A stretch of DNA of 64,000 nucleotides from Bacteroidales bacterium UBA6267 (GCA_002440745.1 DJVB01000066.1:1-64000), one strand, 5' to 3'; positions 1 through 9,701 are shown, numbered from the stretch's first letter. Numbers and translations are program-made. The notes: generated by a model not told the origin, from the sequence alone.

Positions 1-21
1 ACCGGACTGCGCTACACCCCG
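1..21 (-). tRNA. tRNA 5' end, probably tRNA-Pro (cut by window edge)
   Basis: Read on the minus strand from 21 to 1 the sequence is CGGGGTGTAGCGCAGTCCGG followed by T. This fits the acceptor 5' strand, T8 A9, the GCGC D-stem, A14 and the invariant G18-G19 of a tRNA. A 5' CGGGG acceptor arm with TAGCGCAG is typical of tRNA-Pro. The anticodon lies outside the window, so the isotype is inferred. A TAnnTTTG promoter element sits just upstream. Confidence 0.75.
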
Positions 22-36
22 AAATATTTGAGCCCG

Positions 37-44
37 CAAAAATA
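37..44 (-). promoter_or_regulatory. -7 promoter element for the tRNA gene
   Basis: The minus strand reads TATTTTTG, an exact match to the Bacteroidota sigma-ABfr -7 consensus TAnnTTTG. It lies 16 bases before the tRNA 5' end. No TTG is visible at the expected -33 distance. Confidence 0.5.
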
Positions 45-190
45 ATATAATTTGATTTTGATTATAATAATTTTATCAAGTATTTATATAACACTGAAAA
101 ACAATTATTTAAATAATAAAAATATTCTATCTTCAGACAATAAAAAAAATTATAAATTTACCGCCGAAACAAATCAGATTAAACAATCTT

Positions 191-1300
191 ATGGATAACC
201 TTTCGGAAGAACATAAACTCTATTTTGAAAACAGTCTTCGTAAAATTACTGACAAAGACGAGCAGAAAGTATTGGCACATATCCAACCGGAAATTAGCAA
301 GCTAAGAACTTTGCTCAACAATAACCCATCACACAAGATAGAAAATCTAATCGTTAACGCTGAATTATTGTTAGAAATACTAGTAGACAAACAATTTCCA
401 TTAACAGTTTCTTCTAAAAAATGGGTGATTTTTGGTTTGAGTTACCTCATTTCTGACTTCGATTTGATTCCGGATGTGATACCCGTTATTGGATACAACG
501 ATGACGCATTGATTCTTCAATGGGTGATTTATATGATTGATAAAGACATTAGCAGGTACAAGGTTTATAAGAACACAAAAGCCTTAATTGGAAAAAACAA
601 CCTATTGATTCCTAAGATTTTAGACACCGAAACAACTTATTTTGTTGTTATTTTACCCGGTTTGATTGATAAAAGTCGTAAAGAACTTGAAGCTATTTTA
701 GATAAAGCTCTAAGCAAATGTTTTGGGAAAAATGATAATATTCGTTACGAATTGATTAGAAAAGACGTAAATCATCTTCAAGAGTTTACAAAAACAATTC
801 GGATTGTTGACCATGAAATGGGGCTTAAGCCAAATGTTGACCACGAGCAGTTTAGCATTGAGTGGCAGCAGATAAAAAAGGAATATGAGTATATAGGCGA
901 ATCCCTTGGAACAGAATTGAATAATCTGATTTCTCAAAACTCTCATATTAAAATAGTGCTTTTATCCTTTGATATTGCGAGCCTTGCAGTCGAAAAAGCC
1001 TTGCCAAAATTGAAAAAAGATGATATTGATAGCTTCTACAGTTTTGGAGGAGTTTCAGTTATTGAAGACCTTCCAAGCAAAGAATTTTGTAAAATAGGAA
1101 AAGTTGTTAATTTCTATTCTGACCATGATTATTTGCTCAAATACATTTTTGAACAATTTGAAAACAGCCGCTCTCCCATTGGTCTAAAGCCTTTTTTAAC
1201 TAATGATTCATCCAATATTGAAAACGTCAATGCAACCTCACTCATATCAAATCATGGATCATATATGACCAATGTCGGTAAACTTTTAAATCACAAATAA
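191..1300 (+). CDS. DUF1232 (YkvA-like) protein with DUF726-like C-terminal part
   Basis: Residues about 76-115 match the DUF1232/YkvA signature: a hydrophobic helix followed by ISDFDLIPDVIPVIGYNDDA. This is a small membrane-associated domain of unknown function. The C-terminal part (about 250-369) resembles the alpha/beta-hydrolase-like DUF726 (TMCO4) family in the segment FYSDHDYLLKYIF, the following SPIGLKP and a late NHGSYM. The usual GxSxG nucleophile elbow is not obvious; the corresponding stretch reads VLLSFDIAS, so catalysis is doubtful. There is no signal peptide. The gene stands alone, 125 bp before the TraB-family gene on the same strand. The DUF1232 call is firm; the DUF726 relation is inferred from motifs. 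No function can be assigned. Confidence 0.75.
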   Translation: MDNLSEEHKLYFENSLRKITDKDEQKVLAHIQPEISKLRTLLNNNPSHKIENLIVNAELLLEILVDKQFPLTVSSKKWVIFGLSYLISDFDLIPDVIPVIGYNDDALILQWVIYMIDKDISRYKVYKNTKALIGKNNLLIPKILDTETTYFVVILPGLIDKSRKELEAILDKALSKCFGKNDNIRYELIRKDVNHLQEFTKTIRIVDHEMGLKPNVDHEQFSIEWQQIKKEYEYIGESLGTELNNLISQNSHIKIVLLSFDIASLAVEKALPKLKKDDIDSFYSFGGVSVIEDLPSKEFCKIGKVVNFYSDHDYLLKYIFEQFENSRSPIGLKPFLTNDSSNIENVNATSLISNHGSYMTNVGKLLNHK

Positions 1301-1425
1301 AAAACAATACTTTTCAAAATATTTAGTTATAAAAAATGTAATGGTGAAACATTAGAAGTTGCACCTGAAACTTTTTTGGAACCTCGGAATTATCCTTTTA
1401 ACACCTTATTAAATAATTTGCACAA

Positions 1426-4400
1426 ATGAACAGTTCGGGAAAAAACATTGGAAAAAATATCAAGCGAATATTTCTTCTGTCCTTATTGACAGCTTTCAGT
1501 TCAACTACATTGATCAAAGCCCAAGATTCGCAGCAAGGACTATTATGGAAGGTCAGTTTAAACGACTCATATAAAGCAAGTTATATCTATGGCAATATGC
1601 ATGTGAGCGCAAAAATTGCTTTCCGACTTGGTGAAGAGTTTTTTCAAGCAATCAGTGAGGTAGAAAAAGTGGCTTTAGAATCAAATCCAATCATTTGGTT
1701 AGATGAAATAATGGGTTCAGAATTAGCTGCCAACTATATTGGAAATTATGATTTTGGAGGACAAAATACCAATGGATTTTATAAACAGGAATTCAGACTT
1801 ATTATTCCTGACAATGAAAATATTGCACAAGCAATTAGTAGCGACCATTATTTTATGAATTGGCTTTTGTATCGAGAAAATAAAGGTAATTCAGATTTCG
1901 AGGAAGAAACTTTTTTAGATATGTTTATCTATCAAGCCGGAGCAAAAAATCGCAAAGAAGTATTAAGTTTGGAGGATTTTAAAGAGAACACAAAATTTGT
2001 CGAATTAGCATCCTTGCCCGACATTGACGACAAAGAGCCCTCTCAATGGTTTAAGAAAATGACCAAAGAAAAAAGCTATGGAGAGATTTTGGAAGAAGCT
2101 TACCGCAAGCAAGATTTATCACTAATCGATTCGTTGCAAAGAGAAGTAAGCAGTAAAAACAGTTATTATTGGATGATTGTGAAGCGAAACGAAAAGATGA
2201 CAGACAAAATTGACTCAATAATCAAATCCGGAACAACGGTTTTTTGTGGAGTTGGCGCGGCGCATCTTCCAGGTGAAGACGGAATCTTGCAATTGCTTAT
2301 CGATAAAGGTTATAAAGTTGAAGCTCTACCGGTAACGTTTTCGGATAAAGCCAGACAGCTTCGCGAATCTTTCGACGACAAAAAAATCAATCTAACCGAT
2401 TATAAACCTTTTGATTCCGAGCTTTTCTCAGTTGAGTGTCCGGTAAATCTTTATGAAACCCCCTATAGCGAAACCCAAAGGCAATTTTTCGGACCTGAGC
2501 TTACCAATGGAAGTCATTTTACAATAAAGCAAATCTCTACACTTCAGGCTTTTAAAGGATTGTCTGTCAACGATTATTATGTAAAAATTGACAGTTTGCT
2601 TTTCGAAAATATTCCCGGAAAAATTGAAAACAAAGTCGAATTAAAAGGAAGCTTTTATACCGGGTTTGATATCACCAACAAAACAAAAAAAGGCGATTAT
2701 CAACGCCAAAAAATCTATATAACCCCAACCCATATAATTATCTTCAAGATGGGAGGAAAGGACGATTTTGTGTTAAAAAACGGAGATAAATTTTTTAACT
2801 CAATACTTTTGAAACAACCCAAGAATAGTTGGCAAAAAACCACCACAATTCATCAAGACTTTTCGGTATTAATGCCTGAATATCAAAGTGTAACCAATAA
2901 CACAAAAATCACTTCGCTTTATGGGCATCCGATTTTAGAGGCTTGGGATTCAAGCGATTCTTCGTATTATTGCGTTCAAAGACGTTCACTCTTTGGCTTC
3001 AATCATTTGGAAGAAGACCAATTTGAATTGAAACGGATTGCAGAGCAGTTTTTCCTAAAAATGGGCTTAGATACAGTGAAAGCAGTAATAAAATTTGAAA
3101 ATAATCGCCCGATAGCCAAGTCTGTTGGCCAATTGAAAGATTCGACAAAGGCGGTTTATGTAAACGTAATCTCAAACGGTCCATATTATTATCTTCTTTG
3201 CGCCATCAGCAACAATGAAGAAAAGGCAAATAATTTCTTAGCATCCATTAAGATAGAATCGCCTAATTACCTCTTCGACTTTGCAGAAAAAACCGACTCA
3301 ACCACAATGATAAGCGTAACATCAAACTACTTGATACCCACAGAATACGAGTATTCAAGATATGATGCCAATAAGAAAAGGAGAGAAAAAAACAAAACTG
3401 AGGATTTAACATTCAAGCAGGAAACAAAGCAAGAACTTTTTATATCGGAAAATTACGAACGCGTGAAAGTTAATCTAGAAAAAATGCACATTTACGATTA
3501 CTATGCAAATATTGACTCATTATGGAATACCAAAGTCAAAGAAATACTTGCATCGACGATAAATAGTTATAATAGAAATAGATACAGTTTCACATCAAAT
3601 GAAAGGCAATACAAATCGAATTTTATTCTTTTAGATAAAAGAAGTACAACTGAAAATGATTTGCCGGTTTTGTATCTAACAATTTCTGACACAGCCACTT
3701 CCAAAGTAATATTTAAAAAGCTTATTCTCAAGCACGGTGCTGTTTATGAGATTTCGGCCCTTGGTGATTCAGCCTATAATATGAGCAACTTTGCGCAAAA
3801 TTTTATGAAAACGGTACGGCCTTTAGACACACTTTTAGGAAGAAGTCCCTTTGAAGACAAAGCCTCACTGTTTTTTAGGTCAATTTATGGAAATGACAGT
3901 TTGGCTAAGGAATTTGCCTATCAGTCGGCATTCAAGGTATCCTTTAAAGAAAAAGATATTGACTCATTGAAACTAACCATTTTGAAGTACAAATTTCCGG
4001 TAAAATATTTAGACGCAAAAAAGTATCTGATAGGAAAACTAATTAATATTAAGGAATTTGACGATATGGCATTCGTGGAACAACTATACAAAAATGCCGG
4101 GGATACTGCGATGTTTCAAATTGAAATTCTGTCGTCATTGGCCGGAAAAGAGACTAAGGATGCCATCGAAACTTACCTAAAACTAATGGATTATGATATT
4201 CCGATAAGTGGTGACAGATGGGGAAATCATACCTTGTTTTATCCATTCTATTTTGCAAAGAAAGAAACCTCTAAAAACTTAAAAGAGGTTTTCCCTGGTC
4301 TTTTGAACTATACTTTTATTGAAAAATATCGAGAAGGAATTATAAAGTCACTGGCCATACTTGTTGACAGCCAATTTATTAGCCCAACTGTTTACAAAAG

Positions 4401-5142
4401 AAACGTAAATCAGATTTTACGGGAAGCGAAAATTGTGCTGAAAGAAGAAATCAGCTATTCGCAAAATCAACAATCCAAATCGAATCAAAATTCGTATAAT
4501 TCCCAAGGGAATGCTTATAAATATCGTCAAAATGACCTTTTAGAAAATTACGCTACTATTTTATTGCCTTATCATAAAAACAAGGCTGTAAAGGAGTTTT
4601 TTGACAAGCTGGAACAGATTGAAAACATGCACATTAAAAATGAAGTGTATGTGAGAATGACTAAATCAGGGTTGCAAGTTGACACGGCGATTTGGTCAGC
4701 ATTAGCAGCAGATCCGGTAAATAAAGCCAAATTATATAAAACCCTATCCGACTGGAAGTTAACAGAATTATTTCCTCAGAAACAGCTGAAACAGGAAGAA
4801 TTTGCTAAATCCTTATTATTAAGCTACGGTTTCAATTTCGATGAAGACAGCCTTATGTTTCTTGGAAATCGCTTTGTAAACGATGGAAAAGACAGCGGTT
4901 TTGTATATTTTTTCAAAACGAAAACCAAAGGAGATGAAGACTGGGAACTGAACTACATTGGTTATCAACCCCTTGACACTGAAAAAGTTTCGCTATCAAC
5001 TAAGATTAAAGAAACAAAAGAAAACATGGACAAGACCAAGCCGGAAGATGAAATCATCAGTGAAGTAGTCAATATTCTCACACTGAGACGCCGACCTTAT
5101 GCTGACGGAAGTGAAGATACCGGAGGTTATTATTTTTATTAA
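1426..5142 (+). CDS. Exported TraB/GumN-family protein, very long
   Basis: An N-terminal signal peptide (about residues 1-33, ending LIKAQ) precedes a TraB/GumN domain at about 38-310. Its first motif is YIYGNMHVSAK (usually GTxH) and its closing motif is GVGAAHLPGEDGILQLL. The family is predicted to be metal-dependent peptidase-like, with conserved His and Glu. Members are usually about 280-300 residues; here roughly 930 more residues follow with no domain I recognise. The distal part is rich in charged and aromatic residues, and a Gln/Asn/Ser-rich stretch lies at about 1019-1032. No T9SS sorting domain is visible, so a periplasmic or outer-membrane location is likely. A near-consensus TAATTTG precedes the ATG. 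The TraB call is solid; the role of the C-terminal part is unknown. Confidence 0.8.
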   Translation: MNSSGKNIGKNIKRIFLLSLLTAFSSTTLIKAQDSQQGLLWKVSLNDSYKASYIYGNMHVSAKIAFRLGEEFFQAISEVEKVALESNPIIWLDEIMGSELAANYIGNYDFGGQNTNGFYKQEFRLIIPDNENIAQAISSDHYFMNWLLYRENKGNSDFEEETFLDMFIYQAGAKNRKEVLSLEDFKENTKFVELASLPDIDDKEPSQWFKKMTKEKSYGEILEEAYRKQDLSLIDSLQREVSSKNSYYWMIVKRNEKMTDKIDSIIKSGTTVFCGVGAAHLPGEDGILQLLIDKGYKVEALPVTFSDKARQLRESFDDKKINLTDYKPFDSELFSVECPVNLYETPYSETQRQFFGPELTNGSHFTIKQISTLQAFKGLSVNDYYVKIDSLLFENIPGKIENKVELKGSFYTGFDITNKTKKGDYQRQKIYITPTHIIIFKMGGKDDFVLKNGDKFFNSILLKQPKNSWQKTTTIHQDFSVLMPEYQSVTNNTKITSLYGHPILEAWDSSDSSYYCVQRRSLFGFNHLEEDQFELKRIAEQFFLKMGLDTVKAVIKFENNRPIAKSVGQLKDSTKAVYVNVISNGPYYYLLCAISNNEEKANNFLASIKIESPNYLFDFAEKTDSTTMISVTSNYLIPTEYEYSRYDANKKRREKNKTEDLTFKQETKQELFISENYERVKVNLEKMHIYDYYANIDSLWNTKVKEILASTINSYNRNRYSFTSNERQYKSNFILLDKRSTTENDLPVLYLTISDTATSKVIFKKLILKHGAVYEISALGDSAYNMSNFAQNFMKTVRPLDTLLGRSPFEDKASLFFRSIYGNDSLAKEFAYQSAFKVSFKEKDIDSLKLTILKYKFPVKYLDAKKYLIGKLINIKEFDDMAFVEQLYKNAGDTAMFQIEILSSLAGKETKDAIETYLKLMDYDIPISGDRWGNHTLFYPFYFAKKETSKNLKEVFPGLLNYTFIEKYREGIIKSLAILVDSQFISPTVYKRNVNQILREAKIVLKEEISYSQNQQSKSNQNSYNSQGNAYKYRQNDLLENYATILLPYHKNKAVKEFFDKLEQIENMHIKNEVYVRMTKSGLQVDTAIWSALAADPVNKAKLYKTLSDWKLTELFPQKQLKQEEFAKSLLLSYGFNFDEDSLMFLGNRFVNDGKDSGFVYFFKTKTKGDEDWELNYIGYQPLDTEKVSLSTKIKETKENMDKTKPEDEIISEVVNILTLRRRPYADGSEDTGGYYFY

Positions 5143-5224
5143 TTTACCATTTACGTCATTCCTATCTTTCAAAACAAATTAATAGCAGTTATTGCTTTTG
5201 AGTTATTAACATTAGAAAAAGTAG

Positions 5225-5232
5225 TACTTTTG
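5225..5232 (+). promoter_or_regulatory. -7 promoter element before the SAM-hydrolase-family gene
   Basis: TACTTTTG matches TAnnTTTG exactly and lies 33 bases before the ATG at 5265. The nearest upstream TTTG (5197-5200) is 24 bases away, slightly beyond the usual 19-21, so the -33 element is uncertain. Confidence 0.45.
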
Positions 5233-5264
5233 ATTCCGCAAATCAATAGCGTTAGCAGATACGA

Positions 5265-6062
5265 ATGACCATAGTAACTTTAACAACCGACTGGGGAATA
5301 AAAGATTTTTATCTTGCAAATGTAAAAGGAGGCTTATTTAAAGCAATCCCTCATTTACAAATAGTTGACATTTCCCATCAAATACCATCCTTCGACATTT
5401 ATCAGGCTTCATTTGTTTTAAAGAATTCGTATAAGAGTTTTCCTGCCAATACCATCCATATTATTGGTGTGAATTCCGAAAGCTCCATTGACACACCGCA
5501 TGTGGTTATTTACCATGACAATCAGTATTTTATTGGCGCAGATAACGGAATTTTCTCCTTAATTTTCGATGAAAAACCCACTAAAATCGTTGAAATTGAC
5601 ATCATTCAAGAAAGCGATAAGTTCACTTTTTCGACAAAAGACGTGTTTGTTAAGGTGAGCCAACATATTTCATCCGGAAAACCATTGGATGAATTAGGGT
5701 TTGTTAAAGATTCCATAAATAAGCTAATGTCGTTTGAGCCCATTATCGAATCAGACGACGAAACAACTTCCATTATTGGTAAAGTTATCTACATAGATCG
5801 TTATGAAAATGCCATAACCAATATTAAAAAATCCCTTTTTAGCGAAGTTGGAAAAGGACGCAGGTTCACTATTTCGTTCAACTCCTTTAATAACAATATC
5901 AAACAAATATCGCAAAGCTATGGGGATGTTGCAATAAGCGAAATGTTGGCTGTTTTTGGCACCAACGATTTACTTGAAATAGCTATTAATCAAGGAAATG
6001 CAGGAAGTCTTCTTGGGCTTAGACCCGACAGCAAAGTGCGCATAAGCTTTTACAAAAACTAA
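5265..6062 (+). CDS. SAM hydroxide adenosyltransferase family protein (DUF62)
   Basis: The family hydrolyses S-adenosylmethionine to adenosine and methionine and is related to fluorinases. Family landmarks are LTTDWGIKDFYLANVKG at residues 5-21 (family TDFGxxDxYVGxxKG), VDISHQIP (about 35-42), GADNGIFSLIF (family PDNGLLS) and a C-terminal-domain motif YIDRYENAITNI. Its 265 residues match the usual length. However, the family's VDPGVGxxR segment, whose Asp and Arg help activate water, reads GVNSESSIDTPH here. Both residues are absent at the expected place, so substrate or activity may differ. It lies 86 bp before gldF on the same strand, perhaps co-transcribed. Confidence 0.85.
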   Translation: MTIVTLTTDWGIKDFYLANVKGGLFKAIPHLQIVDISHQIPSFDIYQASFVLKNSYKSFPANTIHIIGVNSESSIDTPHVVIYHDNQYFIGADNGIFSLIFDEKPTKIVEIDIIQESDKFTFSTKDVFVKVSQHISSGKPLDELGFVKDSINKLMSFEPIIESDDETTSIIGKVIYIDRYENAITNIKKSLFSEVGKGRRFTISFNSFNNNIKQISQSYGDVAISEMLAVFGTNDLLEIAINQGNAGSLLGLRPDSKVRISFYKN

Positions 6063-6148
6063 ACACATTTTTTGTATTTTAGCACCCCTTTTCAAAACAT
6101 AGTACAGCGTAAACTGTTGAACGAAACTGACTTTAACTAAAACATTCA

Positions 6149-6880
6149 ATGACAGCACTTTTCATCAAAGAGATCAATAGTTTTTTAACCTCCATTCCGG
6201 GTTATATTGCCATGGCAGTCTTTCTGTTGACCACCTCACTTTTTTTATGGGTTTTTCCAAACGACTTTAATATCCTTGACTTTGGATATGCGCAGTTAGA
6301 CAGTCTTTTTATAGTTGCTCCCTATATTTTTCTGTTTTTGATTCCATCAATAACCATGAAATCCTTTGCAGAAGAGAATAAAACCGGAACTATAGAATTA
6401 ATCCTAACCAAACCCATTACAGATTTAAAAATCATTCTTGCCAAATACGCCGCTTCCTTAGTATTGTTCATTATCTCACTGCTTCCAACCATCGTTTACT
6501 ATATCTCCGTTTATCAGTTAGGCTTGCCTACCGGAAATATCGATAGCGGCGGTGTAATAGGAAGTTATGTAGGTTTGCTTTTCTTGGGGTCTGTCTTTAT
6601 TTCGATTGGATTATTTGCCTCCTCGATTTCCAACAATCAAATCATTGCGTTTTTGGTTTCCGTTGTCCTATGCGGATTTTTGTTAATCGGTTTTGATTTT
6701 ATATACAATTTTTCCATATTTGGAAATTTCGACCTGATAATTAAATCCTTAGGTATCATGTCGCATTATACCTCCATAAGCAGAGGAGTTCTCGACCTGA
6801 GAGACTTATTGTATTTCGTAAGTGCAACAGCAGTTTTTATTATTTTGACTAAAATGTCTATTGAAAGCAGAAAATGGTAA
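6149..6880 (+). CDS. gldF: Gliding motility ABC transporter permease GldF
   Basis: A 243-residue ABC-2 type integral membrane protein with about six hydrophobic segments. The conserved region SFAEENKTGTIELILTKPI (about 72-90) is typical of GldF-like permeases. GldF works with the membrane protein GldG and the ATPase GldA in gliding motility of Flavobacterium-like bacteria; gldA is not in this window. Its stop codon overlaps or abuts the start of the next gene, gldG, showing translational coupling. The gldF-gldG order and the five T9SS cargo genes in the window fit a T9SS-bearing organism. An alternative name would be a generic ABC-2 permease, but the linked gldG makes GldF much more likely. 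Confidence 0.9.
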   Translation: MTALFIKEINSFLTSIPGYIAMAVFLLTTSLFLWVFPNDFNILDFGYAQLDSLFIVAPYIFLFLIPSITMKSFAEENKTGTIELILTKPITDLKIILAKYAASLVLFIISLLPTIVYYISVYQLGLPTGNIDSGGVIGSYVGLLFLGSVFISIGLFASSISNNQIIAFLVSVVLCGFLLIGFDFIYNFSIFGNFDLIIKSLGIMSHYTSISRGVLDLRDLLYFVSATAVFIILTKMSIESRKW

Positions 6881-6882
6881 TT

Positions 6883-8616
6883 ATGAAAACAAAACGAAAT
6901 AACAAGATTCAAAGCTTCTACAATTTCAGCATCATATTTATAAGCATAATTGCTTTAAACATCATTGTTCAGTATAATTTTTTCCGAATCGATTTAACCT
7001 CAGACAAACGTTACTCCCTTTCGGAAAGCACCAAAGACAAGATTGAATCTTTAGAAGATATTATTTTTATCAAGGTTTATTTAGAAGGAGATTTACCTGC
7101 GGATTTCAAGATGCTTCGAAATGCGACTAAAGAAATATTGGATGAATTTCGGGCCTACAATACCAATATTCAATACGAATTTATCAATCCATCCTCCAAT
7201 GACGATAAAAACGAACGATTCAAGGTTTATAGGCAATTGGCAAGTGAAGGGCTGGCATATTATAGCATTCCTGTAGAAAACAAGGATGGATTTGCACAAA
7301 AGACCATTTTCACCGGAGCAATGGTGACCTATAGAGAAACCTCCATACCTGTTAATTTAATGGTAGGTAGCCGCTCTGTTCCAACCAACGCCGACATTAA
7401 CAATTCTATTCACAAATTAGAATTAACCCTCTTGACAGCAATACATTACCTAACTACAGAAAAGCCAAAATCTATTGCCTTCACAACCGGACATGGCGAG
7501 CTTGACAATTTAGAGATTGCAGACATTGCCTACGAACTTTCACAGTCCTATTTAGTTGACCAAGTGGAACTTAATGGAAAAATCAATGCTTTAAGCAAGC
7601 GGGTTGGAATCGACAGTACAAAATCGGTAATTGAAAACAAATACGATTTGATAATCATTGCTAAACCCGATAGTTTTTTTGATGAACGCGACAAATTTGT
7701 TATCGATCAATATATCATGCACGGCGGCAAAGTGATGTGGTTGATTGATGCTATTCAGGTTTCGATGGATAGCTTGCGACAAAAAACCACTACTATCGGA
7801 TTACCTAATGAGCTCAATCTTGACGATATGTTTTTTAAATATGGAATAAGGTTGAAACAGCATTTGGTGCTCAACCGCAATGCCTTAGAAATTGGGACTG
7901 CTGAAGGAGCGCTTCGCCGTTGGGATTATTTCCCTGTTGCTTTGCCTGCTTCCAATCATTCTATTACGACCAATATCAATTCATTAAAAACGCAATTTGT
8001 CAATTCGATTGACACCATTTCGAATGGCATTGGAAAAAAGACTGTGATTTTGACTACCGACAATAATTGCCGGCTTATGCCTTCGCCAGCAATTGTGGAC
8101 GTGGAAGACATCATCTATCGCAGACCAAATCCTGCTCTTTACACCAAACCGGCCCAGAGCTTAGGAGTAATTGTCGAAGGTTCGTTCAAATCGAACTACG
8201 AAAATCGAATTGGTGACCCAAGAATTATCAACAATCCTGATTTTCATATTAAATATCAAAGCACCCCAACGAAAATGGTCTTCTTCTCAGATGGTGACCT
8301 TATTCGAAACCAAATTATGGAGCAAAATAGTGGGCCTTTCCCATTGCCTTTAGGATACGATAGGTTTACAAGGAAAATGTTTGACAATAAAAAATTCTTA
8401 CTTAACACAATTAACTATATGCTCGATGATAATTCGCTCATAGAGCTTAGAAGTAAGGAATTTAAAATCAGACTATTGGATAAAACCAAAGTAACAAACA
8501 AGCGATTAACTTGGCAGATTTTAAATACAACTGCACCCTTGATTTTTGTATTCGTTATGGGCTTTATACTCTTGATTATCAGGAAAAGGATTTACGCTCG
8601 GAAAAAAGAGGATTAA
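6883..8616 (+). CDS. gldG: Gliding motility-associated ABC transporter substrate-binding protein GldG
   Basis: The N-terminal membrane anchor (about residues 9-30, FYNFSIIFISIIALNIIV) is followed by the ABC-transporter auxiliary domain: RIDLTSDKRYSLSESTKD, then a long soluble alpha/beta region with the conserved GHGELDNLE and GGKVMWLIDA segments. A C-terminal TM helix (APLIFVFVMGFILLII) and basic tail close the protein. This matches GldG topology and its length near 560-580. I prefer the ATG at 6883 (MKTKRNNK), 2 bases after the gldF stop; the ATG at 6874 would overlap gldF by 7 bases and add three residues. It acts with GldF at the inner membrane. Confidence 0.9.
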   Translation: MKTKRNNKIQSFYNFSIIFISIIALNIIVQYNFFRIDLTSDKRYSLSESTKDKIESLEDIIFIKVYLEGDLPADFKMLRNATKEILDEFRAYNTNIQYEFINPSSNDDKNERFKVYRQLASEGLAYYSIPVENKDGFAQKTIFTGAMVTYRETSIPVNLMVGSRSVPTNADINNSIHKLELTLLTAIHYLTTEKPKSIAFTTGHGELDNLEIADIAYELSQSYLVDQVELNGKINALSKRVGIDSTKSVIENKYDLIIIAKPDSFFDERDKFVIDQYIMHGGKVMWLIDAIQVSMDSLRQKTTTIGLPNELNLDDMFFKYGIRLKQHLVLNRNALEIGTAEGALRRWDYFPVALPASNHSITTNINSLKTQFVNSIDTISNGIGKKTVILTTDNNCRLMPSPAIVDVEDIIYRRPNPALYTKPAQSLGVIVEGSFKSNYENRIGDPRIINNPDFHIKYQSTPTKMVFFSDGDLIRNQIMEQNSGPFPLPLGYDRFTRKMFDNKKFLLNTINYMLDDNSLIELRSKEFKIRLLDKTKVTNKRLTWQILNTTAPLIFVFVMGFILLIIRKRIYARKKED

Positions 8617-8636
8617 AACAAATTTTTAAAAAGAAT

Positions 8637-9701
8637 ATGAAAAGAAAACATATTATAGGATTATTAATTGTAATTGGCTTAGTTGTAATTGCAATTGCGC
8701 TCTTGAATAATAATTCAAGAAGCAGTATTACTCATAAATTCAACATTTTAGACACAGCTATGGTGACTAAAATATTTTTAGCCGACAAAAATAACAATAC
8801 CGTTGAGCTAAGTAGGACATCTACAAGGGGTTGGCGAATTAATAAAGAAATAATGCCTATCAAAGAAAATGTTGATCTAATACTTGAAACCCTTAACAAT
8901 ACTCAGATAAAATATCCGGTTCCAAAATCGGCGCTTAATACAACTATTACAAGATTGGCAACCAACCACGTAAAAGTTGAAGTTTATGGTAACAAACCCC
9001 TTTTTACACTTTTTGGAAAAGAATTTTTCAGTAAAGAAAGGCAGTTATTAGTTTTTTATGTGGGAGGACCAACTGCAGATAATCAAGGAACGATAATGAA
9101 GTTGGAAAATGACGATGAGATATTTGTTACCTATTTGCCCGGTTTGAGAGGATATTTAACAGAACGATATTCACCTCAGTTAGCAGACTGGAAAAGTCAT
9201 CAAGTCTTTTCCTATTTAATTGGGGAAATTAAAAAAGTGAGAGTTGATTTTCCACAAGACATAAGGCAATCTTATGAAATAACCAATAATGGCGACCGGA
9301 CCTTTTCGTTAGCCCAACTACAAAACAATCAAAACCTTTCCCGCTTTGACACTATTCGGATTTTGGAAGCCTTAGCAGCTTTTAATAATATCAATTATGA
9401 AGCACTTTTGGACGAAATGCCCAAGCAAAAATCAGATAGTTTATTAAGCTCTATACCATTGCGAGTTATAACTATCGAAACGGTAAAAGGTCAAAAAAGG
9501 TATTTAAAGTTATATAGGCGTCCAAATCTTAGCGGACATCTTGATTTTAACGGCGAATTATTCCCATACGACGTGGATCGGCTCTATGGTTTTATCGATA
9601 CAAATAGCACACCTGTAGCACTTCAATATTTTGTTATTGACAATATTTCTCGACCTCTTTCGTATTTTATTGATACGACCATGATAACCATTAACGAGTA
9701 A
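8637..9701 (+). CDS. DUF4340-like single-pass membrane protein downstream of gldG
   Basis: The open frame extends upstream to 8511 inside gldG, but the ATG at 8637 is preferred. It starts 20 bases after the gldG stop and gives a clear N-terminal TM anchor, MKRKHIIGLLIVIGLVVIAI, in a protein of 354 residues. The extracytoplasmic part resembles DUF4340, found in proteins linked to GldG-type ABC systems: early VTKIFLADKNN, WRINKEIMPIKENVDLIL and later repeats of the same fold. Position in the gldFG operon suggests it helps the Gld ABC complex. It lies 111 bp before dnaN. The family call rests on pattern and context, so it is moderate. Confidence 0.7.
   Translation: MKRKHIIGLLIVIGLVVIAIALLNNNSRSSITHKFNILDTAMVTKIFLADKNNNTVELSRTSTRGWRINKEIMPIKENVDLILETLNNTQIKYPVPKSALNTTITRLATNHVKVEVYGNKPLFTLFGKEFFSKERQLLVFYVGGPTADNQGTIMKLENDDEIFVTYLPGLRGYLTERYSPQLADWKSHQVFSYLIGEIKKVRVDFPQDIRQSYEITNNGDRTFSLAQLQNNQNLSRFDTIRILEALAAFNNINYEALLDEMPKQKSDSLLSSIPLRVITIETVKGQKRYLKLYRRPNLSGHLDFNGELFPYDVDRLYGFIDTNSTPVALQYFVIDNISRPLSYFIDTTMITINE

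Noticed and set aside
8511..8636. Upstream 42 codons of the DUF4340-like gene inside gldG
   Set aside because: They overlap the gldG 3' end in another frame; the ATG at 8637 gives a clean membrane anchor right after gldG.
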